A stretch of 64,000 nt of DNA. It comes from Opitutales bacterium UBA5694. GTDB lineage: Bacteria > Verrucomicrobiota > Verrucomicrobiia > Opitutales > Opitutaceae. Below, one piece after another: positions 48,465 to 58,038 of this stretch. Numbering within the stretch: position 1 is the stretch's first letter; every line of letters starts with the position of its first letter. The translations under genes were made by a program, and so were the position numbers. The stretch is from NCBI GenBank assembly GCA_002420185.1, contig DIHO01000009.1:23181-87180 (forward strand). Direction: 5' to 3'. The notes under the pieces were generated by a model. The model made no database searches. It saw only the letters and a list, made by a program, of their open reading frames with translations, and was not told the origin of the DNA.

Positions 48465-49524
48465 CGATGCGTATTAGGTATTCAACGGTCTTCAAGGAAT
48501 CGGGCCGATATAGCTGAACCAAAATGTTGGAGCGTTTTGGCGGTAACCCCGTGAGAGTGCTGCACACAGACAGAGCGGAGTTGTCTGAAGTGAGAGGATT
48601 TACTCAATGGGGGAGTGGATGCTATTGTAAATTGGCAATCGAATTTCGACCTATCCCGAGAAGAGGAGCGAGCAGTTAAAATGGGGTTCAGGTTTGTAGA
48701 CCGAGAGAATGAGCGGTACCCCGGAGTACTAAAAGAGATACACGATACGCTGTAGGCCTTTAGGTGTTTGGAGACTATAAGTTTTCCAGACCAAGTGTAC
48801 CCATAGCGGCCAGTAGGCGAACAACGCTCTATGGTCAAGGCGTCGCTAGAGAATTCGGACGCGAGCTTTCTGGTAGAGTTATTTGTGTGACTAGTGGAAT
48901 GGCTCGTGGAATTGATACCCGTGCTGATCAGGGGGCATTTAACATAGAGGGAGGAATGACCGTAGCCGTCGTAGGCTGCGGTATTGATATCGTGTATCCA
49001 CCTGAAAACATCGGTTTGTATTTAAATATTTGGTAGATTGGTGCAGTCACTTCAGAATTTCCATTGGGCGGCCGTGCGGATAAACAGACCTTTCCGATGC
49101 GTGACTGGCTCGTCAGTGACATTTCACAATCGGTGATTGTTGTTGAGTCTTATGAAACTGGAGGATCGTTGATAACTGCACTGTTAGCAGGTGAGTAGGG
49201 GAGACTTGTCTGTGCGGTTCCGGGTAGAATTGACCAGAAGACGAGCCGAGGTTGCAATCGGTTGATTCGCGAAAAAGCACTTCTCCTGTCTAGCGTTGGC
49301 GATCCACTGACGGAGCTTGAATACGAAACGATGCTCCCCATTTGAACATCGTGTACCCTAGAGGATGGGAATACAACATTGAGGAGCTTGATGAAGTTGA
49401 ATTTAAATTGATAAAGCTGTTTGAGGGTGGGGAGGCTCTTGATGCTGATCGAATAGCGAAGCAGCTCCAGATTACTGCTGCAGATATTACTTCGGCCCTA
49501 ATGATGTTGAAACTGAAGGGATAA
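48454..49524 (+). pseudogene. dprA: dprA (DNA-processing protein A), heavily decayed
   Basis: The whole length reads as DprA when frames are joined. In order: NGLQGIGPI; LERFGGNPVRVLHTDRAELS; AIVNWQSNFDLSREEERAV; ENERYPGVLKEIHD; the Rossmann core SRRTTLYGQGVAREFGRELS, TSGMARGIDTRADQGAFN and VVGCGIDIVYPPENIGLY; AVTSEFPLG; SYETGGSLITALLAGE; VPGRID; SRGCNRLIREKALL; and the C-terminal winged helix (about 49345-49524). At least five in-frame stops (48475, about 48511 and 48754, 49034 and about 49195, several readable as former CAG Gln codons) and at least four frameshifts break it. DprA loads RecA on incoming DNA in natural transformation, so that step is probably lost unless another copy exists. 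Confidence 0.92.
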
Positions 49525-49591
49525 GTGGCCAAACGCTTTGATAATCCCTATGAAGCTGTATCCAGGTATAGCTAGAATGATTTACCCATGG

Positions 49592-49939
49592 TCAGCCTGG
49601 GGGCCAGGCCATCTGGCGACCTCCCAATAGATGAACATGAAGATGAGGAACGGCTTCTCCCCCATGTGGGCCATTGTTGATCACAATTCTGTAGCCTGCC
49701 CCAAGTTCCAGCTTGTCGGCGACTTTGCTGGCAGTCAGAAGCATGTGTCCTAGTAGAGACTGATGGTCTAGCTTCGCTTTGCCGATTCGTGTTATCGGGA
49801 CCTTGGGTATTACAAGCACATGTGTTGGTGCTTGGGGATCGATGTCACGAATAGCGAAGCAGAGGTCGTCTTCGTATTCGAAGTTGCCAGGAATTTCTCG
49901 ATCAGCGATTTTTTGAAACAGGGTTTTTTCAGTGGGCAT
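49592..49939 (-). CDS. HIT-family (HinT-like) nucleotide-binding protein
   Basis: 115 residues. TLFQKIADREIPGNFEYEDD, APTHVLVIPKVPI and the histidine triad AVPHLHVHLLGGRQMAWPPG place it in the HinT branch, which hydrolyses purine nucleoside phosphoramidates such as AMP-lysine. The C-terminal WPPG end is typical. It is convergent with the dprA remnant and lies 46 nt after the unknown gene upstream of it. Confidence 0.95.
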   Translation of the reverse strand: MPTEKTLFQKIADREIPGNFEYEDDLCFAIRDIDPQAPTHVLVIPKVPITRIGKAKLDHQSLLGHMLLTASKVADKLELGAGYRIVINNGPHGGEAVPHLHVHLLGGRQMAWPPG

Positions 49940-49985
49940 GTTCGAGTTTGGCTAGATTTGGTTTTTCCGCGAATCTCTTAAGGAA

Positions 49986-50462
49986 CTAAAAAATAATAAG
50001 CGATAGTTTAGACGAAGCACGAGAGCGCTTCTGGCAAAATGTGCGCACGTAGCAGATCGCTTCCTCATACTCTATCTTTCTCGTTTTGGACCAGCGTCTT
50101 CCGCTTGGGCAAATGGCTTCCTTCAGCCCAGTGAGTACCACTACACCTTTATCGAATCGACAGATCTGTTTGAGGGCATCAAGAAGATTTACACGTAGGT
50201 CGAGCATGGAAAAGGGTACTTGCTCGGAATCAGCTTCAACCAATTCTATCCCCGTTTCAGCCGGATTGTTTTCCAATTTTGAAACCAGTTCCTTCGCCCG
50301 AAAAATGAACGGCTGAAAAAGCAAGGACTGCTCTTTAGAAAGCGACGCTTCGATGGACTCTTTTATTTGTTGAGCGAAATAGAGGTCATTACCGACGGTC
50401 TTTGAGAATAGAGAACAGACTACCTGCAATTTCGAAAGATCTTCTGGTTTTGTACCGCTCAT
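49986..50462 (-). CDS. Unknown protein, translationally coupled to nrdR
   Basis: 158 residues that I do not recognise. It is mostly helical in the first 110 residues (LSKLQVVCSLFSKTVGNDLY, YFAQQIKESIEASLSKEQSL), followed by a hydrophobic beta run (GVVVLTGLKEAIC) and a basic C-terminus with RRWSKTRK. The position after nrdR is where nusB often lies, but the NusB pattern is not evident. The ATG overlaps the nrdR stop (ATGA), so it should be made with NrdR. Confidence 0.7.
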   Translation of the reverse strand: MSGTKPEDLSKLQVVCSLFSKTVGNDLYFAQQIKESIEASLSKEQSLLFQPFIFRAKELVSKLENNPAETGIELVEADSEQVPFSMLDLRVNLLDALKQICRFDKGVVVLTGLKEAICPSGRRWSKTRKIEYEEAICYVRTFCQKRSRASSKLSLIIF

Positions 50463-50920
50463 AGAATGGGTTGTTTCGACAGAGATCCAATCTCGTCTAA
50501 GAACTCTTCCAGATTGCGAAAGTCTTTATATACACTTGCGAACCGGACGTAGGCGATCGGGTCAATATTCTTGAGATTCAAGAGCACTTTTTCTCCAATC
50601 GCAGTGGAAGGAATTTCCATACCAAACTCGTTTTCGAGCTCGTCGATCATATCTTCGACGAGGATATTGATCTGTTCAGCGTCAACAGGGCGCTTCTGGC
50701 AGGCTCTCCTTAAGCTATTAACTATCTTTATCTTGTCGAATTCCTCCCGTCTTCCATCTCGCTTGAATACGTACAGATTCTCGCGAAGAATTTCTTCGAT
50801 CGTAGAATACCGATGTCCACATTCCATACATTCACGGCGCCGCCGAATGGTTGCCCCATCCTTGCTGATCCGGGAATCGACTACTTTGTCGAGCGTCGAT
50901 GCACACTTCGGGCATCTCAT
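50459..50920 (-). CDS. nrdR: Transcriptional repressor NrdR
   Basis: 153 residues. A four-cysteine zinc ribbon (MRCPKC and ECMECGHRYSTIE) is followed by an ATP-cone domain (about 48-138: VFKRDGRREEFDKIKIV). NrdR senses ATP/dATP and represses ribonucleotide reductase genes through NrdR boxes. No nrd genes or boxes were seen nearby. It lies 6 nt after the amidotransferase gene. Confidence 0.97.
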   Translation of the reverse strand: MRCPKCASTLDKVVDSRISKDGATIRRRRECMECGHRYSTIEEILRENLYVFKRDGRREEFDKIKIVNSLRRACQKRPVDAEQINILVEDMIDELENEFGMEIPSTAIGEKVLLNLKNIDPIAYVRFASVYKDFRNLEEFLDEIGSLSKQPIL

Positions 50921-50926
50921 GGTAAA

Positions 50927-51490
50927 TTAAAGATTGATGAAATTTTTTAAAATATCCATCCCATTTTGCGTCGCGATTGATTCTGGGTGGAATTGAAGGC
51001 CCCAAATGGGCCGCTCACGATGGTGGCAGGCCATAATCTCGCCTTCATCCGTCTCGGCTACGATTTGGAGAATATCCGGAAAGGATTCCTGTTCTATGAT
51101 CAAGGAATGGTATCGAGCAATTCTAATCTCATTTGGAATTCCTGCGAAGATCCCTTTTCCGTTATGCTTTACGACGGAGGTTTTTCCATGCATAAGCCGA
51201 TCTGCCCGGACTATGTTGCCACCGAAGTACTGTCCGATCGACTGATGACCCAAACAGACTCCAAGAATGGGTACTTTGTCGGCAAATGCTTCTATTATAG
51301 GAATACTTTTGCCAGCCTCATTTGGAGTACAGGGACCAGGAGAAATAAGTACCTTTGAAGGTCGAAGCGCCAAGGCTTCCTCAACTGAAATCTTGTCGTT
51401 GCGAAACACCCGTTGCTCGATCCCCAGAACTCCAAAATACTGTACAAGATTGTACGTGAAGGAGTCGTAATTGTCGATGACCAGTAGCAT
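50927..51490 (-). CDS. Anthranilate/aminodeoxychorismate synthase component II
   Basis: 187 residues from MLLVIDNYDSFTYNLVQYFG; a start two codons upstream is also possible. This class I glutamine amidotransferase has ISPGPCTPNEAG, the catalytic Cys in ILGVCLGHQSIGQ and the His/Glu of LQFHPESIAT. TrpG and PabA cannot be told apart by sequence alone, and no component I gene is near; it may serve both tryptophan and folate synthesis. Confidence 0.93.
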   Translation of the reverse strand: MLLVIDNYDSFTYNLVQYFGVLGIEQRVFRNDKISVEEALALRPSKVLISPGPCTPNEAGKSIPIIEAFADKVPILGVCLGHQSIGQYFGGNIVRADRLMHGKTSVVKHNGKGIFAGIPNEIRIARYHSLIIEQESFPDILQIVAETDEGEIMACHHRERPIWGLQFHPESIATQNGMDILKNFINL

Positions 51491-51656
51491 TATCAATGAG
51501 GGCGTTTAAATAGGGGTGATCTTTCGGGGTCAAGGACGGGATTCTGTCGGATGAACCATGCTACTTTGTCGCTTTTGTTGGGTCTCATTGGATTTGAGTA
51601 AGGAAGTGTTGAAAGCTTGCTGGAAGTCCTCCCTCTTAGCGTTCGAACAAATTCAA

Positions 51657-52799
51657 ATGACAGATCATTTTCAGCTAATCGCCACTGATGTGCATTCATT
51701 CGCTCGTAGAGGAAGACTGCAAACATTGCACGGAAATATCGAAACTCCGATCTTTATGCCGGTCGGAACGCAGGGTACCGTTAAAGGTCTGACGTCTAAA
51801 CAGTTACATGAGATTGACGCTCAGATCATTCTAGGTAATACATACCATCTAAACTTGCGGCCAGGTTCGGATTTGGTTCGAGACTTCGGTGGTCTCCACT
51901 CTTTTATGGGATGGAACAGGTCAATACTGACTGACAGTGGAGGTTTTCAAGCTTTTAGCTTGGCAAAGTTGAGCAAAATCAGCGAAGGGGGAATTTCGTT
52001 TCAGTCCCATTTAGATGGATCGAAAGTTTTTCTAGGACCGCGGGAGGTAATGTCCATTCAAGCGAATCTTGGGTCTGACATCGCTATGGTGATCGATGAA
52101 TGTCCACCTTTTCCCTGCGAGAAGCAAGATTGTGTGAAGGCGGTTGAGCGTACGACTAGATGGGCTCGAAAATGTCTTGAAGTTGCGGATGATATAGGTT
52201 TCACCGCCTCCGGTCGGCATGTGTTTGCGATTGCTCAAGGTTCTACTTTTGAGGATTTGAGGCGTCAGTCTGCAGAAGAACTCTCTGCTCTGGAGTTTTC
52301 GGGCTATGCCATTGGAGGGGTTAGCGTTGGAGAGCCGGAGCCTGAGATGCTCCATCAGGTGGGAGTGACTATACCGTTTCTGCCGCTAGAAAAGCCTCGC
52401 TACACGATGGGTCTTGGGACTCCTCCTCAGATGCTGAAAATGATTGGGCTTGGAGTTGACATGTTTGATTGCGTGATCCCTTCTCGTGTGGCTAGGAACG
52501 GGGCGTTTTTTACACCTTTCGGAATGAAAAACATCCGGAATGCAAAATTTGCGAAAGATCCATCGCCATTGGTTGAAGGTATGGAGAATTATGTTTGTAA
52601 AAACTTTAGCCGTGCTTACCTACGGCACCTGACGGTTGCCAAAGAGATTCTGAGTTGTACCTTGCTGACAATTCACAACCTTTATTTCTATTTAGATTTA
52701 ATTAAGCAGGCCAGAGATCACATTGAGAGCGGCGATTTTTCGTCATGGAGTCGCGAGTGGATTGAGAAATACGAATCCGGGGACCGATCTGAGAACTAG
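51657..52799 (+). CDS. tgt: Queuine tRNA-ribosyltransferase with altered zinc site
   Basis: 380 residues from MTDHFQLIATDVHSFARRGR; earlier in-frame starts add unrelated residues. Tgt swaps G34 of GUN-anticodon tRNAs for preQ1. Catalytic runs LTDSGGFQAFSLAKL and GVDMFDCVIPSRVARNG, with both Asp residues, are present, as is the substrate-site GYAIGGVSVGE. The usual C-x-C-x2-C zinc motif is here MENYVC (52579-52596), so only the last Cys and the later His (TIHNLYFY) of the four ligands remain. Activity and metal binding are therefore uncertain. Confidence 0.94.
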   Translation: MTDHFQLIATDVHSFARRGRLQTLHGNIETPIFMPVGTQGTVKGLTSKQLHEIDAQIILGNTYHLNLRPGSDLVRDFGGLHSFMGWNRSILTDSGGFQAFSLAKLSKISEGGISFQSHLDGSKVFLGPREVMSIQANLGSDIAMVIDECPPFPCEKQDCVKAVERTTRWARKCLEVADDIGFTASGRHVFAIAQGSTFEDLRRQSAEELSALEFSGYAIGGVSVGEPEPEMLHQVGVTIPFLPLEKPRYTMGLGTPPQMLKMIGLGVDMFDCVIPSRVARNGAFFTPFGMKNIRNAKFAKDPSPLVEGMENYVCKNFSRAYLRHLTVAKEILSCTLLTIHNLYFYLDLIKQARDHIESGDFSSWSREWIEKYESGDRSEN

Positions 52800-52843
52800 A
52801 TCACTGGTCTCCCATTCTGGAAGACTTTCAATTCAACGGCCGG

Positions 52844-52873
52844 TTGACATAATTGTGCTTGGAATCCCATACT
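52844..52873 (+). promoter_or_regulatory. Candidate sigma-70-type promoter for the UXS-like gene
   Basis: TTGACA (6/6) and CATACT (4/6) are separated by 18 nt. The -10 box ends 22 nt before the preferred start of the downstream gene, giving a short leader, and argues against the GTG at 52875 as the start. Confidence 0.5.
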
Positions 52874-52895
52874 GGTGATCGAGAGTAAACGTCCA

Positions 52896-53828
52896 ATGAG
52901 AATTCTAATCACAGGCGGGGCAGGTTTTCTTGGCAGTCATTTAGCGGATCGATTGCTTGAGGACAGGCACGAGATCATTTGCATGGATAACCTATTTACG
53001 GGCTCAAAGAGAAATATAGCGCACCTGATGCAGAATCCGCGCTTTGAATTTTTGCGACACGACGTGACAGATCCCTTTAAACTAGAGGTGGATCAGATTT
53101 ACAATTTGGCCTGCCCGGCGTCTCCAGTGCATTACCAGTATAATGCGATAAAGACGATTAAAACTTCAGTTATGGGGGCGATCAATTGCCTTGGCCTGGC
53201 GAAGCGAGTAAATGCCCGCGTGTTCCAGGCGTCGACTTCTGAGGTATATGGAGATTCAGAAGTTCATCCACAGCCGGAATCGTATTGGGGGAGTGTTAAT
53301 CCGATTGGAATTCGGTCGTGTTATGACGAGGGCAAACGTTGTGCGGAAACTCTATTTTTCGACTATCACCGGCAAAACGGGGTCGATATTCGTATTGTGC
53401 GCATCTTCAATACTTACGGGCCAAGAATGTCGCCGCAAGATGGCCGAGTTGTTTCCAATTTCATAGTACAGGCCCTCAGGGGCGAAGACATCACGATCTT
53501 CGGCGACGGTTCCCAAACCCGTTCGCTCTGCTACTACAGTGATTTGATAGAAGGCTGCGTCCGTTTAATGGAGCAGGACAAACTGGTAGGACCTGTCAAC
53601 ATTGGGAATCCGGGTGAATTCACGATGCTTGAACTCGCTGAAAAAGTGATCCACCTTACGGGGACTCAGTCTAGAATCGTGTATGAGGCGTTGCCTGAGG
53701 ATGACCCGAAACAGCGCCAGCCATATATCGATCTCGCCAAGACGGAGTTAGGATGGGAGCCCAGAGTTTCGCTAGATGAGGGTTTGGTAGAAACGATCGA
53801 CTATTTTAGGTCCTATTTGGATAGCTAG
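52896..53828 (+). CDS. UDP-glucuronate decarboxylase-like NAD-dependent epimerase/dehydratase
   Basis: 310 residues from MRILITGGAGFLGSHLADRL. The NAD-binding GGAGFLG, LACPASPVHYQYN (typical of UDP-xylose synthases), STSEVYGDSEVHPQPE, the catalytic Y-x3-K in SCYDEGKRCAE and the C-terminal RSLCYYSDLIEGCVRLM are present. It should make UDP-xylose from UDP-glucuronate for polysaccharide synthesis. Related dTDP-glucose dehydratases are less likely because of the CPASP run. It has its own candidate promoter. Confidence 0.88.
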   Translation: MRILITGGAGFLGSHLADRLLEDRHEIICMDNLFTGSKRNIAHLMQNPRFEFLRHDVTDPFKLEVDQIYNLACPASPVHYQYNAIKTIKTSVMGAINCLGLAKRVNARVFQASTSEVYGDSEVHPQPESYWGSVNPIGIRSCYDEGKRCAETLFFDYHRQNGVDIRIVRIFNTYGPRMSPQDGRVVSNFIVQALRGEDITIFGDGSQTRSLCYYSDLIEGCVRLMEQDKLVGPVNIGNPGEFTMLELAEKVIHLTGTQSRIVYEALPEDDPKQRQPYIDLAKTELGWEPRVSLDEGLVETIDYFRSYLDS

Positions 53829-53880
53829 ATGAGATTTTTGGTATGTTTTCGTGAATAGGGGTGCTAACGCCCTTGATGAG

Positions 53881-54672
53881 ATGAACAAAGAAAATTTTTT
53901 CGAGCAAGCACCCTCCAACCAAAACCTGATCCAATTGTTTGAGGGCCAGTGGTTTTCGATTATGCCTGAAAAACTGGGTGTTGATTCCAAAGGAATCGGA
54001 AAGCTTCATGATGATGGCCGTATTTACTGGGCTTCCTCAATTCTTGGTGGTTTTCGCGACAAATCCGTTCTTGAACTTGGCCCGCTAGAAGCCTGTCACA
54101 CCGCCATGCTTGAAAAGGCCGGAGCCCACTCGATTCTAGGAGTAGAAGCGAACTCAGAAGCCTTCCTCCGATGTCTGGTGGTAAAGGAGCTGCTTGATCT
54201 GAAGAGGGCCCGATTTAAGTTGGGGAACTTCGTGGGCTACCTTCAGGAGCAGGAAGAACGTTTTGATGTGGGAATCGCCTGTGGTGTCCTCTATCATATG
54301 AAAAATCCAGTTGAACTCATTGAGCTCTTGTCGAAAAAAGTAAGATCGCTGTTCGTATGGACCCACTATTATGACGCCGAGCTGATTGCAGGAAACGAAG
54401 TAGTGCGAAGCAAGTTCTCAGGGAGCTGGTGTGCGGGCCACATGGGTTTTGATCACCGGCTACATGCCTACGGTTACGGCGAAGCGTTGGAATGGAAGGG
54501 ATTTTGCGGAGGAGGTAGCGAATCTTGCAATTGGATGGAGAAAGAGGAGATGCTAAGGGCTTTCGACCATTTCGGATTTGAGTTGCTAGGTGAGAAGCTT
54601 GAGCCGGACCACATTCATGGCCCAGCGGCCGGTCTAGCGTTTGAAAACAGAAATCTCAAGCCTATGCTGTAG
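53881..54672 (+). CDS. Class I SAM-dependent methyltransferase
   Basis: 263 residues from MNKENFFEQAPSNQNLIQLF; a GTG ten codons upstream is possible. The SAM-binding fold shows SVLELGPLEACHTAMLEKAG, the acidic strand end GVEANSEAF and FDVGIACGVLYHMKNP. The C-terminal half is rich in aromatic residues and Cys. Substrate unknown. It lies between the UXS-like gene and secA; a role in glycan or small-molecule methylation is only a guess. Confidence 0.8.
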   Translation: MNKENFFEQAPSNQNLIQLFEGQWFSIMPEKLGVDSKGIGKLHDDGRIYWASSILGGFRDKSVLELGPLEACHTAMLEKAGAHSILGVEANSEAFLRCLVVKELLDLKRARFKLGNFVGYLQEQEERFDVGIACGVLYHMKNPVELIELLSKKVRSLFVWTHYYDAELIAGNEVVRSKFSGSWCAGHMGFDHRLHAYGYGEALEWKGFCGGGSESCNWMEKEEMLRAFDHFGFELLGEKLEPDHIHGPAAGLAFENRNLKPML

Positions 54673-54803
54673 CTGAATGGCTAGTGGACAAAGCTAACCT
54701 TTCAGAATTTTGGCATTTAAACCCGCTGACAGAAAGAAGAACCTTTTCATTGCAAGCTGGTCTTCTATCCGATACCCGACAGGGTTTTATTCTAACAAGC
54801 ATA

Positions 54804-57800
54804 ATGTTATCATCAATTTTTAAAAGATTCGCCGGCCGCTCCAACGCAAAGTGGCTCAAGTCTTGCCAACCATTAGTTGAGAAAATCAATGAACTTGAGC
54901 TGAGCTATCAATCTCTCAGTGAAGAAGAATTAAAAGCGCACACGGAAAAGTTCCGTGAACGTTTCAAGAATGGTGAAACACTAGAAGACCTGTTGCCTGA
55001 GGCGTTTGCCACGGTCAAAAATGCTGCCCGAAGATTGGTTGGATCAAAAAGTCTTGTTATGGGGCAGGAAATCCCTTGGGAGATGGTGCACTACGATGTA
55101 CAGCTAATTGGAGGGGTGGCCCTTCACCAAGGGCGTATCGCAGAAATGGCTACGGGTGAAGGGAAGACACTAGTTTCGACCCTTCCTCTCTACCTGAATG
55201 CCTTGTCATCTAGAAACGTACAATTGGTTACCGTTAACGAGTACCTCGCACAGCGGGATTCCGAGTGGATGGGGCATTTGCTGAAGTACTTAGGACTCAC
55301 GATTGGCTGTATTAAGAACCAAATGCCTCCTGACCAAAAGCGTGAGATGTATGGTTGTGACATTACTTACGGCACTGCATCGGAATTCGGGTTTGACTAC
55401 CTTAGAGACAATGGGATGGCTCACAGTAAAGAGGAGCAGGTTCAACGCGATCACTTTTTTGTGATCATCGATGAAGTTGACTCCATTTTAATCGATGAGG
55501 CGAGAACCCCACTAATTATTTCTGGCCCGGCCCCTATTCAACGTGAGCAGCCTTACACCAAAATGAAGGCCGGTATCCATCGATTGGTAACCAAACAAGT
55601 TGCATTGTGCAACAAACTTGCAAGTGCGGCGAAAATTGAGCTCGACAAAGACGAAGAAACGGTAGCGAAGGAGACGCAGGCTTTCCAGGAAGAGTCGGCC
55701 CGGATTGCCAAAGAAAATAAGACTCTTGGAGCGAATGGAGAGCCTCTCTTGCTTCAGCCGGAAGCGGCTGATCCTTTCGCAGATCTTTTGTTGGTGAAAT
55801 TAGGGACACCTAAGAACAAGACTTTCTTGAGGCTCATGGAGAATGGGGAGTATCGCCGTGAGTTCGACAAATTTGATACGGAAATGCATGGAGACCTGAA
55901 TAAGGATCGCATGTACAACCTCAAAGAGAGGCTTTACTATGTGATTGACGAAAAGCAGAGGCAAGCTGATCTGACTGAAAATGGAAGGAAGGCGCTACGG
56001 CCCGATGATCCCGACGCATTCATGCTGCCGGACCTCGCGACTCGATTCAGCGAACTCGATAAAGACTTATCTCTGTCGTCGGAAGAAAAGGACGCCGTCA
56101 AACTATCTGAGCAGGAGAAACTAGAAGAAGTTGGAGAAGATATACACGCGATCAGCCAGTTGCTGAGAGCGTATTCGCTCTACGAGAAAGACGTCGAGTA
56201 CGTAGTGCAAGATGGGAAGGTTGTGATCGTGGATGAGAATACTGGACGTATTATGCCTGGTCGGCGTTGGGGCGATGGACTGCATCAGGCAGTTGAAGCT
56301 AAAGAAAACGTGACGATCGAGAGAGAGTCACGAACCTATGCCACTATAACAGTTCAGAATTACTTCCGATTGTATGACAAACTCGCAGGAATGACGGGTA
56401 CGGCGGAAACCGAGGCGACTGAGTTTCATGACATCTATTCATTGAATGTCGCGATCATTCCCACAAACGAGCCCTGTATCCGGATTGACGATAACGATGT
56501 AATTTTCAAGTCGCGTCGTGAAAAGTACAATGCGGCGATAAACGATATCGAGTTAGCTCATAAAAAAGGGCAGCCCGTCCTTGTTGGGACGGTATCGGTT
56601 GAAGCTTCGGAATTATTAGGGCGGATGTTGAGGAGGCGGAACATCCCTCACAATGTTCTCAATGCGAAGTACCATCAGCAGGAAGCAGAAATCGTTGCCC
56701 GTGCGGGGATTAAAGGAGCTGTAACAATCGCCACCAACATGGCGGGTAGGGGAACGGATATCAAGTTGGGGGAGGGCGTCAAGGATCTTGGTGGCCTTCT
56801 GGTGGTCGGTACAGAGCGGCACGAGTCCCGACGCATTGATCGTCAGCTTAGGGGCCGCTGCTCCCGTCAGGGCGATCCAGGGCGGTCGAAGTTCTTTATT
56901 TCGTTGGAGGATGATTTAATGCGCCTTTTTGCGAATTCAGGTCCCATGGCCAAAATTTTGCAAAATTCGATGGAAGAGGGTGACCCTCTGGAGCATTCTC
57001 TCTTGAATCGCTCTATTGAGACGGCCCAGAAAAAAGTCGAGCAGCAGAACTACTCGATTCGTAAGCGTCTCCTTCAGTATGATGACGTACTAAATAAGCA
57101 GCGAGAAATTGTATACGGGATTCGCAACGAGGCCCTGCGAGGTGAGTCTCCCAGTAATACTATTTTTGAATTGGTTGAAGAAGAGCTAGCTGAACGGGTT
57201 GAGACAGAGTCGAACGGAGTGGACGGCGACTTGAGCGGCTTTGTAACCTGGGCGAATTCGCATTTCCCGATTGGCTTGCGAGATGAGGATTTCCTTGGAG
57301 TGGACTCGGAATCCGCGATTGATGTGGTGATGAGAAAAGTCAAGGAAGCTTATCGCCTCAAAAAGACAGCGGAAAATGAGGCGGCTCTTCTGCACCTTGA
57401 GCGCTTTATAATGCTGAACTCGATAGATGGGCGCTGGCAGGAGCATCTCACCGAAATGGAAGAGCTTCGAAGGAGTGTTTCACTCAGGAGCTATGGACAA
57501 AAGGATCCGCTAAGTGAATACAAGAATGAAGCCTACAGCTATTTCGAGGAGCTGGTCGGAATGATCCGAACCCAGCTCTGTTCGAAACTTTTCCGGACTG
57601 CTACCAATCTAGTCGCAATTGAAAACGTCAAGACTATGCAGGCTCGCCAGGCAGTGGCACGAGGGCCAGGTGATGTAGATCTATCTGGCCCAGTAGGTCA
57701 ATCGAGGGGTCAGAAGAAAATCTCTCTGCCCAAAGTAACGGTGAAAAGGGCGGTGCCGAAAGTAGGTAGGAACGAGCCCTGTCCGTGCGGAAGTGGTAAA

Positions 57801-57827
57801 AAGTATAAGCAGTGTTGCGGGCGCTAG
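54804..57827 (+). CDS. secA: Preprotein translocase ATPase SecA
   Basis: 1007 residues from MLSSIFKRFAGRS; the open frame extends 40 codons upstream without family similarity. Walker A (MATGEGKT), Walker B with VIIDEVDSILIDEARTPLII, IVDENTGRIMPGRRWGDGLH and TNMAGRGTDIKLGEGV are intact. About 100 extra residues lie between the first ATPase half and the preprotein-binding region (roughly residues 265-440), as in several Bacteroidetes/Verrucomicrobia-type SecAs. The C-terminus carries the SEC-C zinc motif PCPCGSGKKYKQCCGR, which binds SecB or ribosomes. Confidence 0.98.
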   Translation: MLSSIFKRFAGRSNAKWLKSCQPLVEKINELELSYQSLSEEELKAHTEKFRERFKNGETLEDLLPEAFATVKNAARRLVGSKSLVMGQEIPWEMVHYDVQLIGGVALHQGRIAEMATGEGKTLVSTLPLYLNALSSRNVQLVTVNEYLAQRDSEWMGHLLKYLGLTIGCIKNQMPPDQKREMYGCDITYGTASEFGFDYLRDNGMAHSKEEQVQRDHFFVIIDEVDSILIDEARTPLIISGPAPIQREQPYTKMKAGIHRLVTKQVALCNKLASAAKIELDKDEETVAKETQAFQEESARIAKENKTLGANGEPLLLQPEAADPFADLLLVKLGTPKNKTFLRLMENGEYRREFDKFDTEMHGDLNKDRMYNLKERLYYVIDEKQRQADLTENGRKALRPDDPDAFMLPDLATRFSELDKDLSLSSEEKDAVKLSEQEKLEEVGEDIHAISQLLRAYSLYEKDVEYVVQDGKVVIVDENTGRIMPGRRWGDGLHQAVEAKENVTIERESRTYATITVQNYFRLYDKLAGMTGTAETEATEFHDIYSLNVAIIPTNEPCIRIDDNDVIFKSRREKYNAAINDIELAHKKGQPVLVGTVSVEASELLGRMLRRRNIPHNVLNAKYHQQEAEIVARAGIKGAVTIATNMAGRGTDIKLGEGVKDLGGLLVVGTERHESRRIDRQLRGRCSRQGDPGRSKFFISLEDDLMRLFANSGPMAKILQNSMEEGDPLEHSLLNRSIETAQKKVEQQNYSIRKRLLQYDDVLNKQREIVYGIRNEALRGESPSNTIFELVEEELAERVETESNGVDGDLSGFVTWANSHFPIGLRDEDFLGVDSESAIDVVMRKVKEAYRLKKTAENEAALLHLERFIMLNSIDGRWQEHLTEMEELRRSVSLRSYGQKDPLSEYKNEAYSYFEELVGMIRTQLCSKLFRTATNLVAIENVKTMQARQAVARGPGDVDLSGPVGQSRGQKKISLPKVTVKRAVPKVGRNEPCPCGSGKKYKQCCGR

Positions 57828-58038
57828 GAGTTTTTGCACACCGCGCGAGCAACTTTCAAATCCGAATAGGTTGGGGTAGTGGGATGTATTAGCCTGAATA
57901 GCCAGTTTCCCTCTTTGGACTTCGATTATTGGTAGATTTGTTGTTTTTTCGCTCAAAGAGTTAAAAAACGAAACCAATGGCTTGTTTTATCCGTGTTGAA
58001 CATGTTCTAATATCGAAACTCGATAACGGAGAGTGGCA

